A stretch of DNA of 64,000 bases from Paramarasmius palmivorus (lineage: Eukaryota > Basidiomycota > Agaricomycetes > Agaricales > Marasmiaceae). This document shows, in pieces, positions 1 to 11,824 of this stretch (positions within the stretch are counted from its first letter, which is position 1; each line of letters begins with the position of its first letter). Under the pieces are notes generated by a model. That model was not told where the DNA came from and did no database searches. It worked only from the letters and a program-made list of their open reading frames with translations. The DNA lies in the NCBI GenBank assembly GCA_037176845.1, contig JAYKXP010000196.1, forward strand, positions 1 through 64,000. Reading direction: 5' to 3'. Position numbers and translations under genes: made by a program.

Positions 1-642
1 CTTTGACGAGGATGCTACCGGTGGGGGAGTGCTGGCTTTGGGACGAACTGGAGGGGGCAAAGGGGAATGGAAGTTGTAGTCCTAGGAAGAAGAGAACTCT
101 TAGAAAACAAACTAGAAAAGAATCATATGGACGCGTACCTCGTGTTTCTTTATGAGCGCCTCTGTCTCCTTGGTACTTGGAAGCCAGGAAGAGAAATCCT
201 TTCTCGCGATTAGTCCTGCGTCGGCCGCCATATTGGTGAGACGATAGAGCTGGAGTAATACGCTGTAATAGGACTTGGGGAACTCGAACCCGCGATGCTC
301 GTTGGCACAGATCTTATGGTACTCGTACTATGAGCATCAACGTCAGCCATATGACAAAAGAATAGAATTAAAAACGGGACGCACGATGTTATCCTTTTGG
401 GCCTGGATGAGCTTGATCACGGTGTGGCCAGTAGGAAGGAACTCGGCCTCCTTATTAAACACGGAGTCGTAGTACACCAGAAAAGCCGCTACTAGGGCAT
501 TGGCCCGCTCGTACATCGCCAGCTGCAGGTCATAGACCTCTTCTGCGGAAAGCTGAGGGGTCTGATCCTCGCGCTTGGACTTGGCTTTGCGAGGTTTGGG
601 TGCTGAAGGTGGCGCGAAAGGATTTCGAACGGGTGTAGGCAT
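1..642 (-). CDS. Hypothetical protein, 5' part (cut by left edge)
   Basis: Three exons can be read on the minus strand: 385-642, 139-327 and 1-81, with GT-AG introns and compatible phases. The protein starts MPTPVRNPFAPP. It has a Pro/Lys-rich N-terminus, then a helical stretch (residues about 30-85), then a second helical exon with aromatic residues (YEYHKICANEHRGF). It then enters a Pro/Ser-rich segment that runs off the window edge. I do not recognise a family. The motif EFLPTGHTV resembles a motif in the C-terminal part of the NTase-like gene at 46.5-48.4 kb, but only over a few residues, and I do not treat it as homology. The 3' end is missing. Confidence 0.6.
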
Positions 643-2460
643 CCTAGAAGAAGAAAATTAGAAAGAAAAACAAAAGGGAACGACGAGAAAACGCACCTGT
701 AAGCGACTCGTAGAAACGATGATGGTGGGGGAAAAGAAAGAAAGGATTTTGGACTTGGTTCAACTTTGTGAAAAGCTATATATCACATTCCGAGAATCCT
801 GCTTCTATTCGATCACATCACGGAAGCTGAGTCATGAAACCGGCAGTCACCGGCAGAAGTTCGATGACCCTGGAATAGCTAAACATGGCCGTTCTCCTAT
901 GAAGAAAATGTCCTAGGACATCGAGATTAGACGAGGGATTACTAGCTTTGGCGCGAGGGAATCGCTCGAAGGTCTAGTTGATCATAAGATCAATATGGAA
1001 GATGATTGACGCTCGAGGAGGTTGATAACCCCGGCATCAACTGATCGGACATAACGCGGACAGAGTAAACTGACCGCGCGCATCTCGAATACACCCAGAA
1101 AGAAGTTCATATGAACTATTGCAGACCGAGGACGGTCTAGATCTTTTGGTTTGGGGGAGATGTGAGGGTACCAGAACGAAATCGCTGAAAAACAGTCATT
1201 TTGACACTAGTTGTTGTGTTCAGAATCGCACTAGTACATCGTACTAAGTACCATATGGACTTGGTAGCACTACTAGGAACCTAGTAGTACGCATATGACG
1301 AAGAATAAGATAGGCATGCACTGCGTAGTGAATACTAGCTGCGCGCGCATAGACGTTGATGTCGTCGTTAGCCCTATATGATTGCGCTAGGGTACGCGTC
1401 GAAACCTGTAGACCGTATCTATACTCTATTACCAGGCTGGAACCTTACGAGGACATGCTACTGTACCTGGTAGACTTCCTAGTAGGTCATATGGCTACAC
1501 TATACTCGCGCTATGGGACATATGAGATGGGATAGTGAACGAGGACCAACTACCACAGCGTAGAAGGGCCCTAGGAGACGAGTCAGAGCTATATACCAAA
1601 TGCGGTAGAAGCTGGAGGTGCGAGTCACCTTCGAGAGCAGAGTTACCAGGGATTAGAAATGTCCGAGTAACCGGGTCATCGATACGAGGACCATATGGGG
1701 GCTTAACAGCTTTCCCATATCGATCGGAATATCCCTCGAGCTTCGAGTTGGGATTCCTACTGCTAGTACAGACACTAGTGAGGGACATATAGTCCTATAA
1801 CAAGGAAACAGATAGGATTCTGTGCCAGGACGGTCCTAGGACATAGAAAATATAATATAGAACTACCAGGGCATAGAGCCTACCTTCCTCGGATACGAAT
1901 CCGAAGCGTTTCGGTCGAGATCGGACTCCTAGCAAGTTCCGAGCGGAATAACTATGTCCTAGCACCGATATCCGAAACGCACCATGCGGAACAGCGCCTC
2001 CGCGCGCCACTTCCTAGCAACCAAAAAGTAATATGACTCGCAGACCTGCAAAATAATGTCGAATTCCGACCAATATATATCCAAACCTTCCTTTTCTGGT
2101 AGACACTTACTTCATATGGACAGAATCCTCTCCTCGTTCTCATTTCTTGCATAGTTACTATTACTTTATCGTGTCCACTTTCACTTATATGTAAAATATG
2201 TACGCTCGCGGGTATATAAGCAGGAGGGTTTCCCCTAGGAAGCTCTCAAGCAATTACCCCGCTATATACGTAGCCCTAGAGCTCAATAGCAAAGTTTTTG
2301 ACTTCTATCGTTGACCATAGAGGCGACGTGTGCTTAGAACAATAACTTAGAAAATAAAACCTTGAAAAGCCCTTCTCTATATTGAACTAGAGTCGTGAAA
2401 TTAGAACTTTGAGATACCCATAGGACAGAGCTAGCGCGTCTAGTCTCTTGCATAGGATTG
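643..2460. other. Non-coding tract, rich in CTAG and CATATG
   Basis: No convincing exon is visible on either strand. The tract is unusually rich in the tetramer CTAG (roughly thirty occurrences between about 0.9 and 2.8 kb) and in CATATG. A TATA-like string (GTATATAAGCAGG) lies near 2212. It is followed by the short palindromic repeats listed next. This composition, with a promoter-like box followed by repeats, would fit a degraded solo LTR of a Ty3-type element, but I could not find a matching second LTR or a primer-binding site in the window. Confidence 0.4.
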
Positions 2461-2470
2461 ATTGTTTCTG

Positions 2471-2559
2471 GACTAGTGTGGAGCCCCACTAGATCCCTCT
2501 TTTCACTTGGTGTGGAGCCCCACCAGTGTCGTTAAAAGCTTAGTGTGGAGCCCCACTAG
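2471..2559. repeat. Three copies of a near-palindromic 20-mer
   Basis: The core TGTGGAGCCCCAC occurs three times, at about 2476, 2510 and 2543. Two of the copies are embedded in CTAGTGTGGAGCCCCACTAG, whose arms can pair to form a hairpin. The spacers differ in sequence and length (about 15 and 14 nt between the 20-mers), so this is not a CRISPR array. Confidence 0.8.
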
Positions 2560-2573
2560 CTTATAGGTGGCCT

Positions 2574-2640
2574 GATTGTCGTGCTAGTTCGACTAGTGTA
2601 ATCAGTGCCTTTGGTTGTCGTGCTAGTTCGACTAGTGTAA
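2574..2640. repeat. Tandem pair carrying palindrome CTAGTTCGACTAG
   Basis: Two near-identical copies of about 28 nt (2574-2602 and 2612-2640) each contain GCTAGTTCGACTAG, an inverted repeat of CTAGT/ACTAG around TCG. They lie directly after the CTAG-GAGCC repeats and share their CTAG-rich character. Confidence 0.75.
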
Positions 2641-2742
2641 CCATAGCCTTCATAGGAACAATAGGTCTTTACCCTTGTTGGGTTCGATAGGTTATTTTGC
2701 GTCATAGGAACGTATAGGAATAGTTATAGATAGGTTTATAGG

Positions 2743-4650
2743 TTGGCTCGCGTTGTCTTGATCATATCGAGACTATATTATCATATTACATTGTTTCATT
2801 CATCGCTCGTACACTTCCCTTGTGTCCTAGTGATTTGTAGACGTTCACCTAGTGTGCTAGTTGATTTCTTGTGTCGATTGTACGGATCCTTTGACAACGT
2901 CGAACCCCGCTCGCACAACTTGGCATATTATTTCGCTCGTTCACAAGCGTTTTATAAGCCTCACACCGGCAAACCTCATTCTCTGTTCTCTGCAGCTCTT
3001 CATCCAAACAACCTCCATCATGGCCAAGATCACCCCCACCATCTACAGCAGCCATACACCCCCTTTAGCTCCAGTAAAGGACCCTACAAACACTATATAT
3101 TCCGCACTCGCACCTGTTTTCCGATTCTACTGTATCCTCTCCGTTGGGTCAACCTCTCCAGCTTTGACCTCGATGTCAAGCTTTCATCGAACATACACTC
3201 CTCCTTCTCCTTCAAGTTATACTACGTCCCCGACCGTCCACGAATAATCAAGCTCCTTCTCAGGCTCGAGTTATCAACCTATTCGTGTTGACTCCCGTGT
3301 GTTTCGCCTATTCCACGCAGGATGGGGGATCTTTCTTTGCATATCGATACAGAGAATGCTATACAGAAAAAGGAGGATGGTCTGAGAGGTTGGAATGTGG
3401 ATGGAGTGCTCTGGGAACGCTGTGGAGAGGAAGACAGCTTGAACATGTTGACCTTACCTCTATTCTCATTTCCTAAACGCTTTACGTGTCATTCACACTC
3501 AGAAGGAACATTGCGTTGGTGGCTTTGATTATTGAGTACAGGGAAAGGAAAACAAGGATGTAAAGGGGCATGGTGTATATCAAGATTGCGAGCAAATGGT
3601 ACATGCGTATCCTCAGGCTCAAAGGGATATTGTTCACTGAAAGGATTACTTAGTATCAGGGATTGTTTTTATGAGTGTGACTGCGACGACAAGGCTTGGA
3701 AGGAGGGAAGGGGGTGGCAAGGAAGGGTTTGGGGCGGAGTGGGGGTATAACAGTGTTGTTGTTCGGCGCACAGTTTGGAGGATGGCAGACAGTAGAACTA
3801 CTGGTCTTCCTACAAGGGCAAACACGGGTGTCTATGAAGAAACATCTGCACTGTGCTTGTTGTATGTCTTAGGGTATAGAGTCAAAGACAGCCGGCAGAA
3901 GATGCGTCTCGTTCTTTGCTTGGATCCATAACCACCATATCTACCCTTTCTGATGGCTGCATGTGCGTAGTATTCATAGTAGCCACCCACCAACGCTGAT
4001 AATCACTTCCAGACACCCTATTCAAAGATGTATCTCTTGGTTGCATTCAAAAAGAGAATAAGACCACGTTCTCATGCGCTCAACGTCAACGCCCAGATTC
4101 CCTGGTTCAATCCAGCATTCCAACCCCATTGCGCTGGCATATCCTTCACATATTTATCTTTCGTGACAATTAAACGGCCACCTCCATCTCGCCTCTGTCA
4201 ACGCCACCTCATCTTCTCGAGAACAAACATGCTTCTCAAGAGCCAGGAACAAGAAATCTGATTGTGTACGTCTTCCAGACATGCCGCAATTGCACCTCCT
4301 TGTCCTGGATCTCAGAGCTGCAAGAATATGGTACAGTGGAAAAGATTGAGAGGAGAACTAGGAGAAAACAGTTGGCAAGGGGCATGGGCCTTTGCCAAAG
4401 CTCAGTGACAAAGACGTCAAGTATAGGGCATTTGATACATTGCTTAATAGTATATATGTAGAAAAGTCAAAAGACTTGGTAAAACAACCTAAGGATATGA
4501 GAATATACATAAAGAGAGTAACTACATCAGAACAATGAATACATGCTATTTGAGACTTGCTCATGAAACTACCAAGCACAGATATGAAAACTGTCCTCTA
4601 TGAACTAAAGAGATGTCACCTGCGACTCTGCTTGTTCTCATAGAAACCCA
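2743..4650. other. Stretch without a supported gene
   Basis: Several open frames of 60-180 codons exist on the plus strand (for example 2743-3291 and 2861-3247). They lack splice-supported extension, overlap in different frames and have biased composition (His/Ser/Tyr/Leu). I see no recognisable domain. The tract could hold the remains of a mobile element linked to the repeats at 2.5 kb. Confidence 0.4.
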
Positions 4651-4658
4651 TCCTGACT

Positions 4659-6348
4659 TTACTTCCACCAAGGCTTCGATACTCCAGCAGGCTGAGCACC
4701 AGTGACCTTTGTAGGCTGAGCTTTGCTGGTAGTCATAGCAGTAGCATCTGACGCAACTCGTCTTGTCATGCCTACACCTGAGGTACCTGTTTGAACAGGA
4801 GGTCGACTTTGAACTGCATTCCAGGTTGCACCCCCATCTGAGCGCCTACTCGGAACTTGTTTGGTGGGGGTTGCTGGAGAAGGCTGTTTAAGCTGAGCTT
4901 GAGGTTTTGGCAGCTGTCTGAACTCTATGAAAAGGTCAGTCTTCTAGGATTTTGGGAAGGTAAGGGACTGGTACTGGTGGGTTTCATTCCCGAGGTAGTT
5001 GTCTGAGGTCTTGTGGCCTGGACAGTATTGCTATGGGCGTGCCGAACTGATGTTCTGGTGTCTTTCTGGGTGGAGCGTGTTCTACTATTGGGTGTGGTAC
5101 TAGATGAAGGGGTGTTATTGATGAAATCTTCATTGTCATCATCCAATTCTGGGAGAGGAATTCTTAGTGTAACAGTTGAGTATGAGATGGGCAGGTAACA
5201 CACCTTGAATAGAACCAGAATCCTTGACCCTTACCCACTTCCGAAAATCCTTCTTACCAGCCTCAGAGTCAATCTCACACCCCCAAACATGTAAGAGGTG
5301 TAAGAACTGCTGGAGGACCTGATCCCATTCCTTTGGGCTTGATCTACCTCGAAGTCTCCGGGACAAGTCCACTCCCTCTGCCAGACCTTGCATGCCATCT
5401 GGGAAACTGTCATCTGTACATTTTGTCAGAATACACTCTAGGTGGGAAGAACAGGTAGACTGCACCATCAACTAACCACAAGAGCCAGCTATTCACAAAA
5501 ATGTCATCATTGCTGACCCAAAGTTGAAATTAACAGTGTCATACAAGTGGAAAGCTATGGATTTGGTCAGAATACATGTTGAGAAGGAAGAATGAGTATG
5601 TAGCACTGACAGTGCTTCTTGACAAGATCATCAAAGGTCCATGAGAGTTCCCCAAGAAGGGAGCACAAATTCTCCACTTGCATGCTTGCTATTGGTGTAT
5701 TTTCTGTATCTGAGGGTAGTGTCAAAATGTGTGGTCGCGAAGGAAAATGGGAGGGCACCCTACAGTGAAATATTAACATGGGGATCTTCGAGAGGTTGAT
5801 TGCAAAAAGTTGAGGTGAACCAGGTTCTCTTCATAAAGAGAATCAATGAAGAGTCGAGGACATGAACGAGAACGCACCTTGTTTCCGAGAATGTTTCAAA
5901 ATCCCTCTTCCAGGCCTTCTCGGCGTCGGCTCCATCGTACTTGATGACGGTGAACTGGGTGCCTCCATGGGGAAATAATTGGACGGTTTGGGTTGTTGCA
6001 CGAGCCCTTAAACGTCCTAGAATCTTTCTTCCACGAAATTGCCACTCATACTCCGAGAGATCTTCGTGGTGTACGTTTTGTAAAGCAATGACATCGCCGA
6101 GGAGCACCTGGTGAAACTATGAAGGAGTGAGTTGACCGTGTTTCTGTTCAAGTAGCTATTCCGCTGACCTCGTCGTACATGGTTCGCTTGACTAGAGCTT
6201 GACCGGCATGAGAGCAGCCAACGGTCATGGATTCGATCTGAACATGATGTCCAACAACTTGTCCACGGTAGGTGTTGTTCGTCTGATCTCGGCCAATGTT
6301 GTTGAAGGTTCCGCCGTGTATATTCCTTGAGGTGATATTATGGGGCAT
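4659..6348 (-). CDS. Composite gene: kinase-family N-module joined to unrelated C-terminus
   Basis: Exon 1 (6169-6348) encodes MPHNITSRNIHGGTFNNIGR. Exon 2 (5878-6116) encodes DVIALQNVHHEDL through GRRKILGR-type sequence to DAEKAWKRDFETFSETR. This order is known to me from Agaricomycete proteins in which a protein-kinase domain follows directly (next residues like HPNVLQLFG). Here the next compatible exon (from 5759, phase 2) reads VPSHFPSRPHILTL instead, so the kinase domain is absent. The end is supported by two introns: an exon with KDFRKWVRVKD, then ELDDDNEDFINNT and a Ser/Thr/Pro-rich tail, then KFRQLPKPQAQ to a terminal KPWWK and stop at 4659. Junctions between 5420 and 5620 are unresolved. 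It may be one rearranged gene or two fragments. Confidence 0.5.
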
Positions 6349-6626
6349 GACAAAGAAAGCCGGAGAGGAGAACTAGGGAGGAAGAAGGGGATGGTAGTGG
6401 TTGAGGGCAAAGGGCAGAATATGGTGTGTAGAACATGAGGCAGAGTGCTGTAGGTTCTTATATTCAGTGATAATGGGCTTTGATAGGATCGTACTTGCCT
6501 ATCGTGGTTGGCAGGAAGAATGAAATGAGGACGTAGCGTGGTGCATCCTGTACATCGCAGAGGCTTGCCAGTCAGTCCAAGTGATGCCGATGTGTTCGGG
6601 TGGAGGCTGGTCGTGACCTTCTGGCG

Positions 6627-7038
6627 TTAGATGAGTATGAGCAGCGTGTTTTGGGCATTGAGTGAGAGTAGACCTGGGATAGTATCAACACGAAGTCCTG
6701 AAAAGAGTAGCATCAGTAAGATGTTGAGCGAACAATAAAAAAACACACCAAAGACGTTCCGCGGATGCAAAAAACAGCCGTGCGATAACCACGTTTTGTT
6801 CAGACCGGAGTCCAAGTCTTTTCCTTTCACTGTCCACGTCGCTCAACGCTCCAGCTCCAAACCACCGAGTTAGCGGAAAAGAAAGGGATGGTTTGAAGGA
6901 AACGAGCATCAAATACTTGCCGCCCATGTAGTCTCCCCTAGGCAGACTCAATCGCTCGCAGGCTCGCTTGATATGAGTCTGCTTCAAATCACCGCGGGTA
7001 CCCTGGGCTCCTCCTCGAGCTTCGCAATTTTTTACCAT
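6627..7038 (-). pseudogene. Fragment of a hypothetical gene
   Basis: A good intron (about 50 nt, donor GTGTGT, acceptor TTTTCAG) joins a frame ending CFLHPRNVFG to LRVDTIPGLLSLNAQ and a stop at 6627. A candidate upstream exon reads RGDLKQTHIKRACERL then LPRGDYMGGKY. Upstream of 7040 the sequence turns abruptly AT-rich (TACCATATACCATATATAG) and no start is visible. I read this as the 3' part of a broken gene with no family assignment. Confidence 0.3.
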
Positions 7039-7965
7039 ATACCATATATAGATAAAATTAAATCATGTGATGCATTTTTAAGTCATGTGAGTTCTTGAGG
7101 CTTTCCTTCTCCCTTCATCATCGATACTCCTCGACGGTGGTTTATTTCGCATTTGGCCTCTTTTTCGCTAGTAACAGACCATTTAACACCCAATGGACCA
7201 TTTTCTCGCTCTCGTACTCTCGATCTCACCGGGAAACCTGCACTACCCAGCAAATTGTCTACCATAAAGGCCGCAGGCAATTTATCTTGCCTTCAAAGGT
7301 TACTTACCGCTTCCAAAACATTGCTCTCATGATACTAGCATAAAAAAACGGTGATTCTAATAATCAAACAACACATCTTTGCTATATCGTGGCTACACCC
7401 TCATGAAGCACACCTATGAACTCTGCTTTCATGTCGCTCAGTGAAGCGATGGTTCATTAACTTCCGGACCCTTTCATCTCATACTAAACGTACTCAGCCC
7501 TCGATTCTCTCGCACATTTCGCGGCTACGTAACGTCGTAATGCTCTTTATTTACTTCGAGACCGTGCCTTCAGCATTTGGGTTTAGACATCTAAAATGGC
7601 GGGTTCTGCTTGTTCCAGAGTGACCCTTTATTGGTATATCGCAGCTTATTTGAGGATTTCGCTGATATCAAGGTCTGAGATAGTCTACGGAGAGAGATAC
7701 GAACGCAAAACGCGTAAAAGCTATCGACGCGAAGAAAAGGGACTAGCTTGGTGTGGGTCGACGAGATCCGCCGACAGGAACGAGTTCGCAGGAAGGGATG
7801 TAGCCTTGAACCGGTGTCAACGGCGAAAATCAGCAATTGGAATGATCAAAGGAATTCAGGAGACAGGTTCGGGGCCATGTCGATGAGTTTAATTCAAAGG
7901 GGAACAGATGGTACATTTATAGAAAAATCAGAATACTGGGATAGAGTAGAATACGATGTATATTA

Positions 7966-8669
7966 TCATGGACAGAGCCACCCATCATTGGAAGGGATGG
8001 GTTCGTAGGCGATGGGAACTTCGCTCTGAACAATAATCCCTACTTCACTGTTGATAAGGGATACAATGAAAGCTTTGCGAGCCAGTTGTTCAGTGGCATA
8101 ATAACAGAACTTGTTGTCGGGGACATGAAGAACGATTCGTTTCACTTGCTCCCTGGCGAATAATTCGTATAGCAAACGTGCAAAGAGAGAAGAAATTAAT
8201 TGCTCACCATCCACGAACCCATCCTACTCGAGCGCCTTGAGCAATAGAATACCATCGGGTGTCAGGGGGCGGCAAGTTGACGATGGTATTGCAGTTATGG
8301 CATAGTATAGTCATAGATGGGACGGCTTTAGCAGCGCGGGGATTGTCAACAGTGACTTGGTACTCTGTTTCCAGGAATTTCGCAAGGTAATCTGGCTAAT
8401 GTTCAGGAGAAAGCTTAACACAAGGATGAACTGGAAGTTAATATACCTTTCTGCACTACGGCGCGGATGACGCCATTTAGAGCGTCGTTCTCGGATTCGG
8501 TTAAGGTATCAAGTATGTCAAAATCTGTTTCTGTTCGAGCTGCAGTTAGCAATGCACAAGGAGACACTGTTCGATCTGTACCTGCGAAGGCTTCGCCGAT
8601 AATTGCTTTAATAGCTTGAAGCAGAGCACTATGAGTAGCGTTCGGAGCGAGGGAAGTAGAGGACATCAT
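7966..8669 (-). CDS. Hypothetical protein with CxxC pair, four exons
   Basis: The exons are 8582-8669, 8447-8539, 8208-8391 and 7966-8152, with phases 1, 1 and 2 that all agree. The start is the ATG at 8669, not the longer frame beginning at a TTG. The protein begins MMSSTSLAPNATHSALLQ and has an acidic helical second exon (TETDFDILDTLTESEND). A central segment contains ILCHNCNTIVNLPPP (a single CxxC pair) and ends GARVGWVRGW. The C-terminal domain has mixed hydrophobic strands (VKRIVLHVPDN, ending NDGWLCP). I do not recognise the family. A TATA box lies about 60 bp upstream. The regular intron structure argues for a functional gene. Confidence 0.75.
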
Positions 8670-8725
8670 GCGCAAAAATCTACCGTTGTAGCAGATGTGG
8701 GATGAGGAGCAGCAGAGGGACCGCG

Positions 8726-8733
8726 TTTATATA
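8726..8733 (-). promoter_or_regulatory. TATA box of the 7966-8669 gene
   Basis: On the minus strand GTATATAAACGC lies about 60 bp upstream of the ATG at 8669, followed by a pyrimidine-rich stretch. Spacing and sequence fit a fungal core promoter. Confidence 0.6.
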
Positions 8734-8739
8734 CGCATA

Positions 8740-9660
8740 CAGAACGGGCTATCGTGTTGGCTCAAGCAAGCTCCGTGAACGATCGACTGTCGGTTGGAAT
8801 TCCGAAGACATGAAAAACTACAAACAGCGATAGACCAAGCTCCGAAAGCGACCATTGGACCGAGTGGTATGATGTCGTTGGTCAAAGAGATACGGCTAAA
8901 TCCGGTTGCCGAAGTTTCTATGTTTAGCAACCTGGCGTTCACGGAAGCAGTTCCTTTTGTCCGTCTGTTTGCCATGCACGGGTATTAGTGCCACTATCGC
9001 CAGAATGTCGAGCAGGGCGTCACTGCACCGAAATGAATACAATACTTACGTTTGCGTTCCTGCCTCGGACGAATTTCAATATTTCCTTTTCAAGAAATAT
9101 TCACAATCGGGTCAAGTTTTCGTCCGGTATCACTGACCTACGCTCCATAGACATCGCTTTAAATGTCTTTTCTTTGTGCTTATCTTCTACATGTTGCATA
9201 ATTCCACCGAAGCCTACCGAAGCCTGCTGTACTCTTGCTTTTGTTGTGGCGTGAAGCATATTGGCGTTCAAGATACCCAATCCCGTCAGGGAACTGATCT
9301 ATGACGGAGACATGCTATAACTTGGGAAGCAGATGAATCGTCGGACTAACACGTCTTCCGACTACGAGCTGTCGTTCATTTCTATATGGTTTGCCACTCA
9401 TGGAGAAGGTGGCGACGCACGTATGCACTTGCCAAAACAGTTGGTCTGTGCTAACTACTGCAGAGCTGTGTATCAGATCGAAGCAGTTGGTTGACATTCA
9501 TGTAGGTATAACTGTCAGTAAAGTATCGCTGGTATCAGAATACATACAAACGACATAGACTAAACACGGTTACGCCTGGTTTCTGCGAAGCTTTAACGTA
9601 AACTCTTCCTTTCGTTATTTCTGATGGTTCAAGTACTATTAGATGACTGCGCGAGTTACA
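8740..9660. other. Intergenic, no supported gene
   Basis: Short open frames exist on both strands (for example minus 9315-9497), but none can be extended by plausible splicing or matched to a family. The right part borders the 3' end of NTase-like gene A. Confidence 0.4.
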
Positions 9661-9666
9661 ATTGGA

Positions 9667-11339
9667 TTAATTCAGGGAGTTATTGCAAAGTTGAGTGTCA
9701 CTGTAAGTGTAGTTAGCAATACTCGGAGCAGTACAAGAAGATGAACGCGTACAGATCCTAATGGTCATGGCTATGTCCGCCAGACCTGGTTTGTCTTCAA
9801 AAATGGGGCTTTCTTGACGAGAGATGTCCCCTTCTACGATTATAACCAGCGTAGACCATACGGTGCCTTCGAACTGAAGAAGGGAATCAAAAGTAAGGCA
9901 TGGCTGTGGCATATTCAATAGATCGAAGGAAAACGGGTAAGAAGAGGACGCACAAAAAAATCGACATCGAGGACGCCTGGCATCACGTTCAAAGCGTCGT
10001 ACGCGATAGAAGCAGTAGTCACGACCGGTAACATCCCTGGAGGAAACAGGTGATACGTCGCAAGACATTGGTGGAAGTGGTCATGGAGGAAGGAAAGCGC
10101 ACGTCTATAGTGCGAGTCGTTCTCCAGAACATAGGCGTATATGTCTTGGAGTCCAAAAAGGAACGTCGCCTCGTCGTTATCGGTAACTGAGCGACTGGGT
10201 TGATCTTGTGCGATCCAGGATTGGGAAAACGAGCGATGTAATTCATTTCGGATAACTGGAGCCAGACTGTATTCTCCCTTGATGCGAATGTTTCGGTAAG
10301 TCGTAGTTAGAATAGATGGATATCCGTGTTTGGTGAAGTGCAATTGCCAGGAGTTTCCAAACAACCGATTCCTAGCTCCTTCATGGAATTCGCCAGACAC
10401 GAACGACATTTCCTGTAAAGGAAACACCAGGCAATATTCGTCACCTACCCAACGAGGAAGCAGAGAGATTTCTCCTTGCTTCGTAACGTCTGTAGGTCGA
10501 AGGCGAGGATTGAAGGTGATTCCTCGGTTGCCAAAGGAAGGAAGTCTATTGACGAACTCTGCGTCGACCTCAGATGTGCAGTCTATAGCAGCGCGCTTGT
10601 CAAGAGTTGTGTGGGGGTAGAGCATGACGAGGTCCGTCGCGGAAATAAAGTTCATATACAACGCTACAGGAGGATCAGTCGGTGTTATTTGTTCGAGTGT
10701 AGCAATGAACACGTACTGGACTGCATCGCGAACACCAACTCAATTGCGGTTACATTCGCAGCCACAACGTGTATTTCTCGGTCAAGGTTGTTTCGGAAAA
10801 CAAACACGTTCGCGATATAAGCGTCGTTGTCCATTGTTGGTGTGAAGGGGTTCTTGTTGGCTCGGCGAGTATTACTATATCGCACTTCGGCTTCTAGTAC
10901 ATCGGAGGTTTCCTTTGGCCGCAACTTCGTCGGGAGGCTGGGTCGAAAGGTATATCCGATTGTGCTGAGAAAGGCGAAGACATCGTAAACGTTACGAAGA
11001 GGAACATAGAGTTCAAGGGGGGCGTCTTGATTTGCCAATGCAAAGCACCCTACAATAGCAGCCCCCCCGAAGAGAGCTCCAACATGCAATAACATCGATC
11101 GACACTCGTCCAAAGAGGTGTAAGGGATGAAGTTCAGCATTATTTGAGTGTAAGTGTTGAGACGAGCAGTGTGAGCGAGGTCGTACAGTCGATCTTGTTT
11201 GGTTGTGAGAAGTATGGATTGATCAGGGTGATTGAGTAGAATATCGAAGGAGTTGGGCCCTCTGAAACATTTTAGCTGAAACTCGGATATCGAGAGGCGT
11301 GACAACTCACAGGGAAACAGGATACGATTTGCTATACAT
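9667..11339 (-). CDS. NTase-like family member A (506 aa)
   Basis: The model has four exons: 11311-11339, 10717-11261, 9954-10663 and 9667-9903. Phases are 2, 1 and 0, and the total is 1,521 nt, a multiple of three. The N-terminal half matches copies B and C. A glycine-rich turn (GALFGGAAIVG, residues 71-81) precedes PLELYVP (91-97) at the place where copy C has DLDVFLP. The first catalytic Asp is therefore Pro here and the second acid is Glu. A second domain holds the family motif RWVGDEYC. The last exon (CLTFDSLLQFEG, then TVWSTLVIIVEGD) aligns with the last exons of B, C and the copy at 63.75 kb but is longer. The NTase fold is inferred from motif spacing only, and this copy is unlikely to be catalytic. 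The start is supported by the same tiny first exon as in copy C. Confidence 0.7.
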
Positions 11340-11824
11340 GGAGGCTACAAAAGGGGGGTATTTGGAGCGACGTTAGCGACGGATTATAGGCGCAAAGGGA
11401 AAGGAATGAATTGAAGGCTACAGTTGTTGTGGTGAAGAAGGATGAATAGGTGGGGATGGGATTATGCGCGTGTTTATGAAGGATGTCTTGGAATCCTTGT
11501 CGTAAGCAGGGCTTCTGTACGTAATTGAGCTTTGGGAAATTTACGCTGAAGATGGCGATTCTGAATAGCTTCGGTTAGCTTCCTCCGACGACCCGATGTC
11601 CAGCATAGATCCGGAAAAGGCTGGAGATAGGTGATTGAACAGGCACTTGAGCAAGCTGACTTCTGTGCATGTAGTTAATATTCTGTATACAAATGCGAAC
11701 GGGTAATGCCACCACGTGTGGAATTAGCTGCGACTATGGCGATCGCCGGAACTGACAACAGACTAATGTAAGATTTTGAGTCACATCGGCATACAAAAAA
11801 TAACCTTCCCATTATCACTAACGG

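Noticed and set aside
2471..2559. Possible CRISPR-like array
   Set aside because: Only three units, short variable spacing and a eukaryotic genome. Hairpin repeats fit better.
2743..3291. 182-codon plus-strand open frame
   Set aside because: Overlapping frames of similar length, low-complexity His/Ser/Tyr content and no recognisable motif. Too weak to call a gene.
9315..9497. 60-codon minus-strand frame
   Set aside because: No splice continuation, paralogue or motif. Left as intergenic.
10476..10845. Plus-strand frames of 73-114 codons
   Set aside because: Antisense shadows of the well-supported exons of NTase-like gene A.
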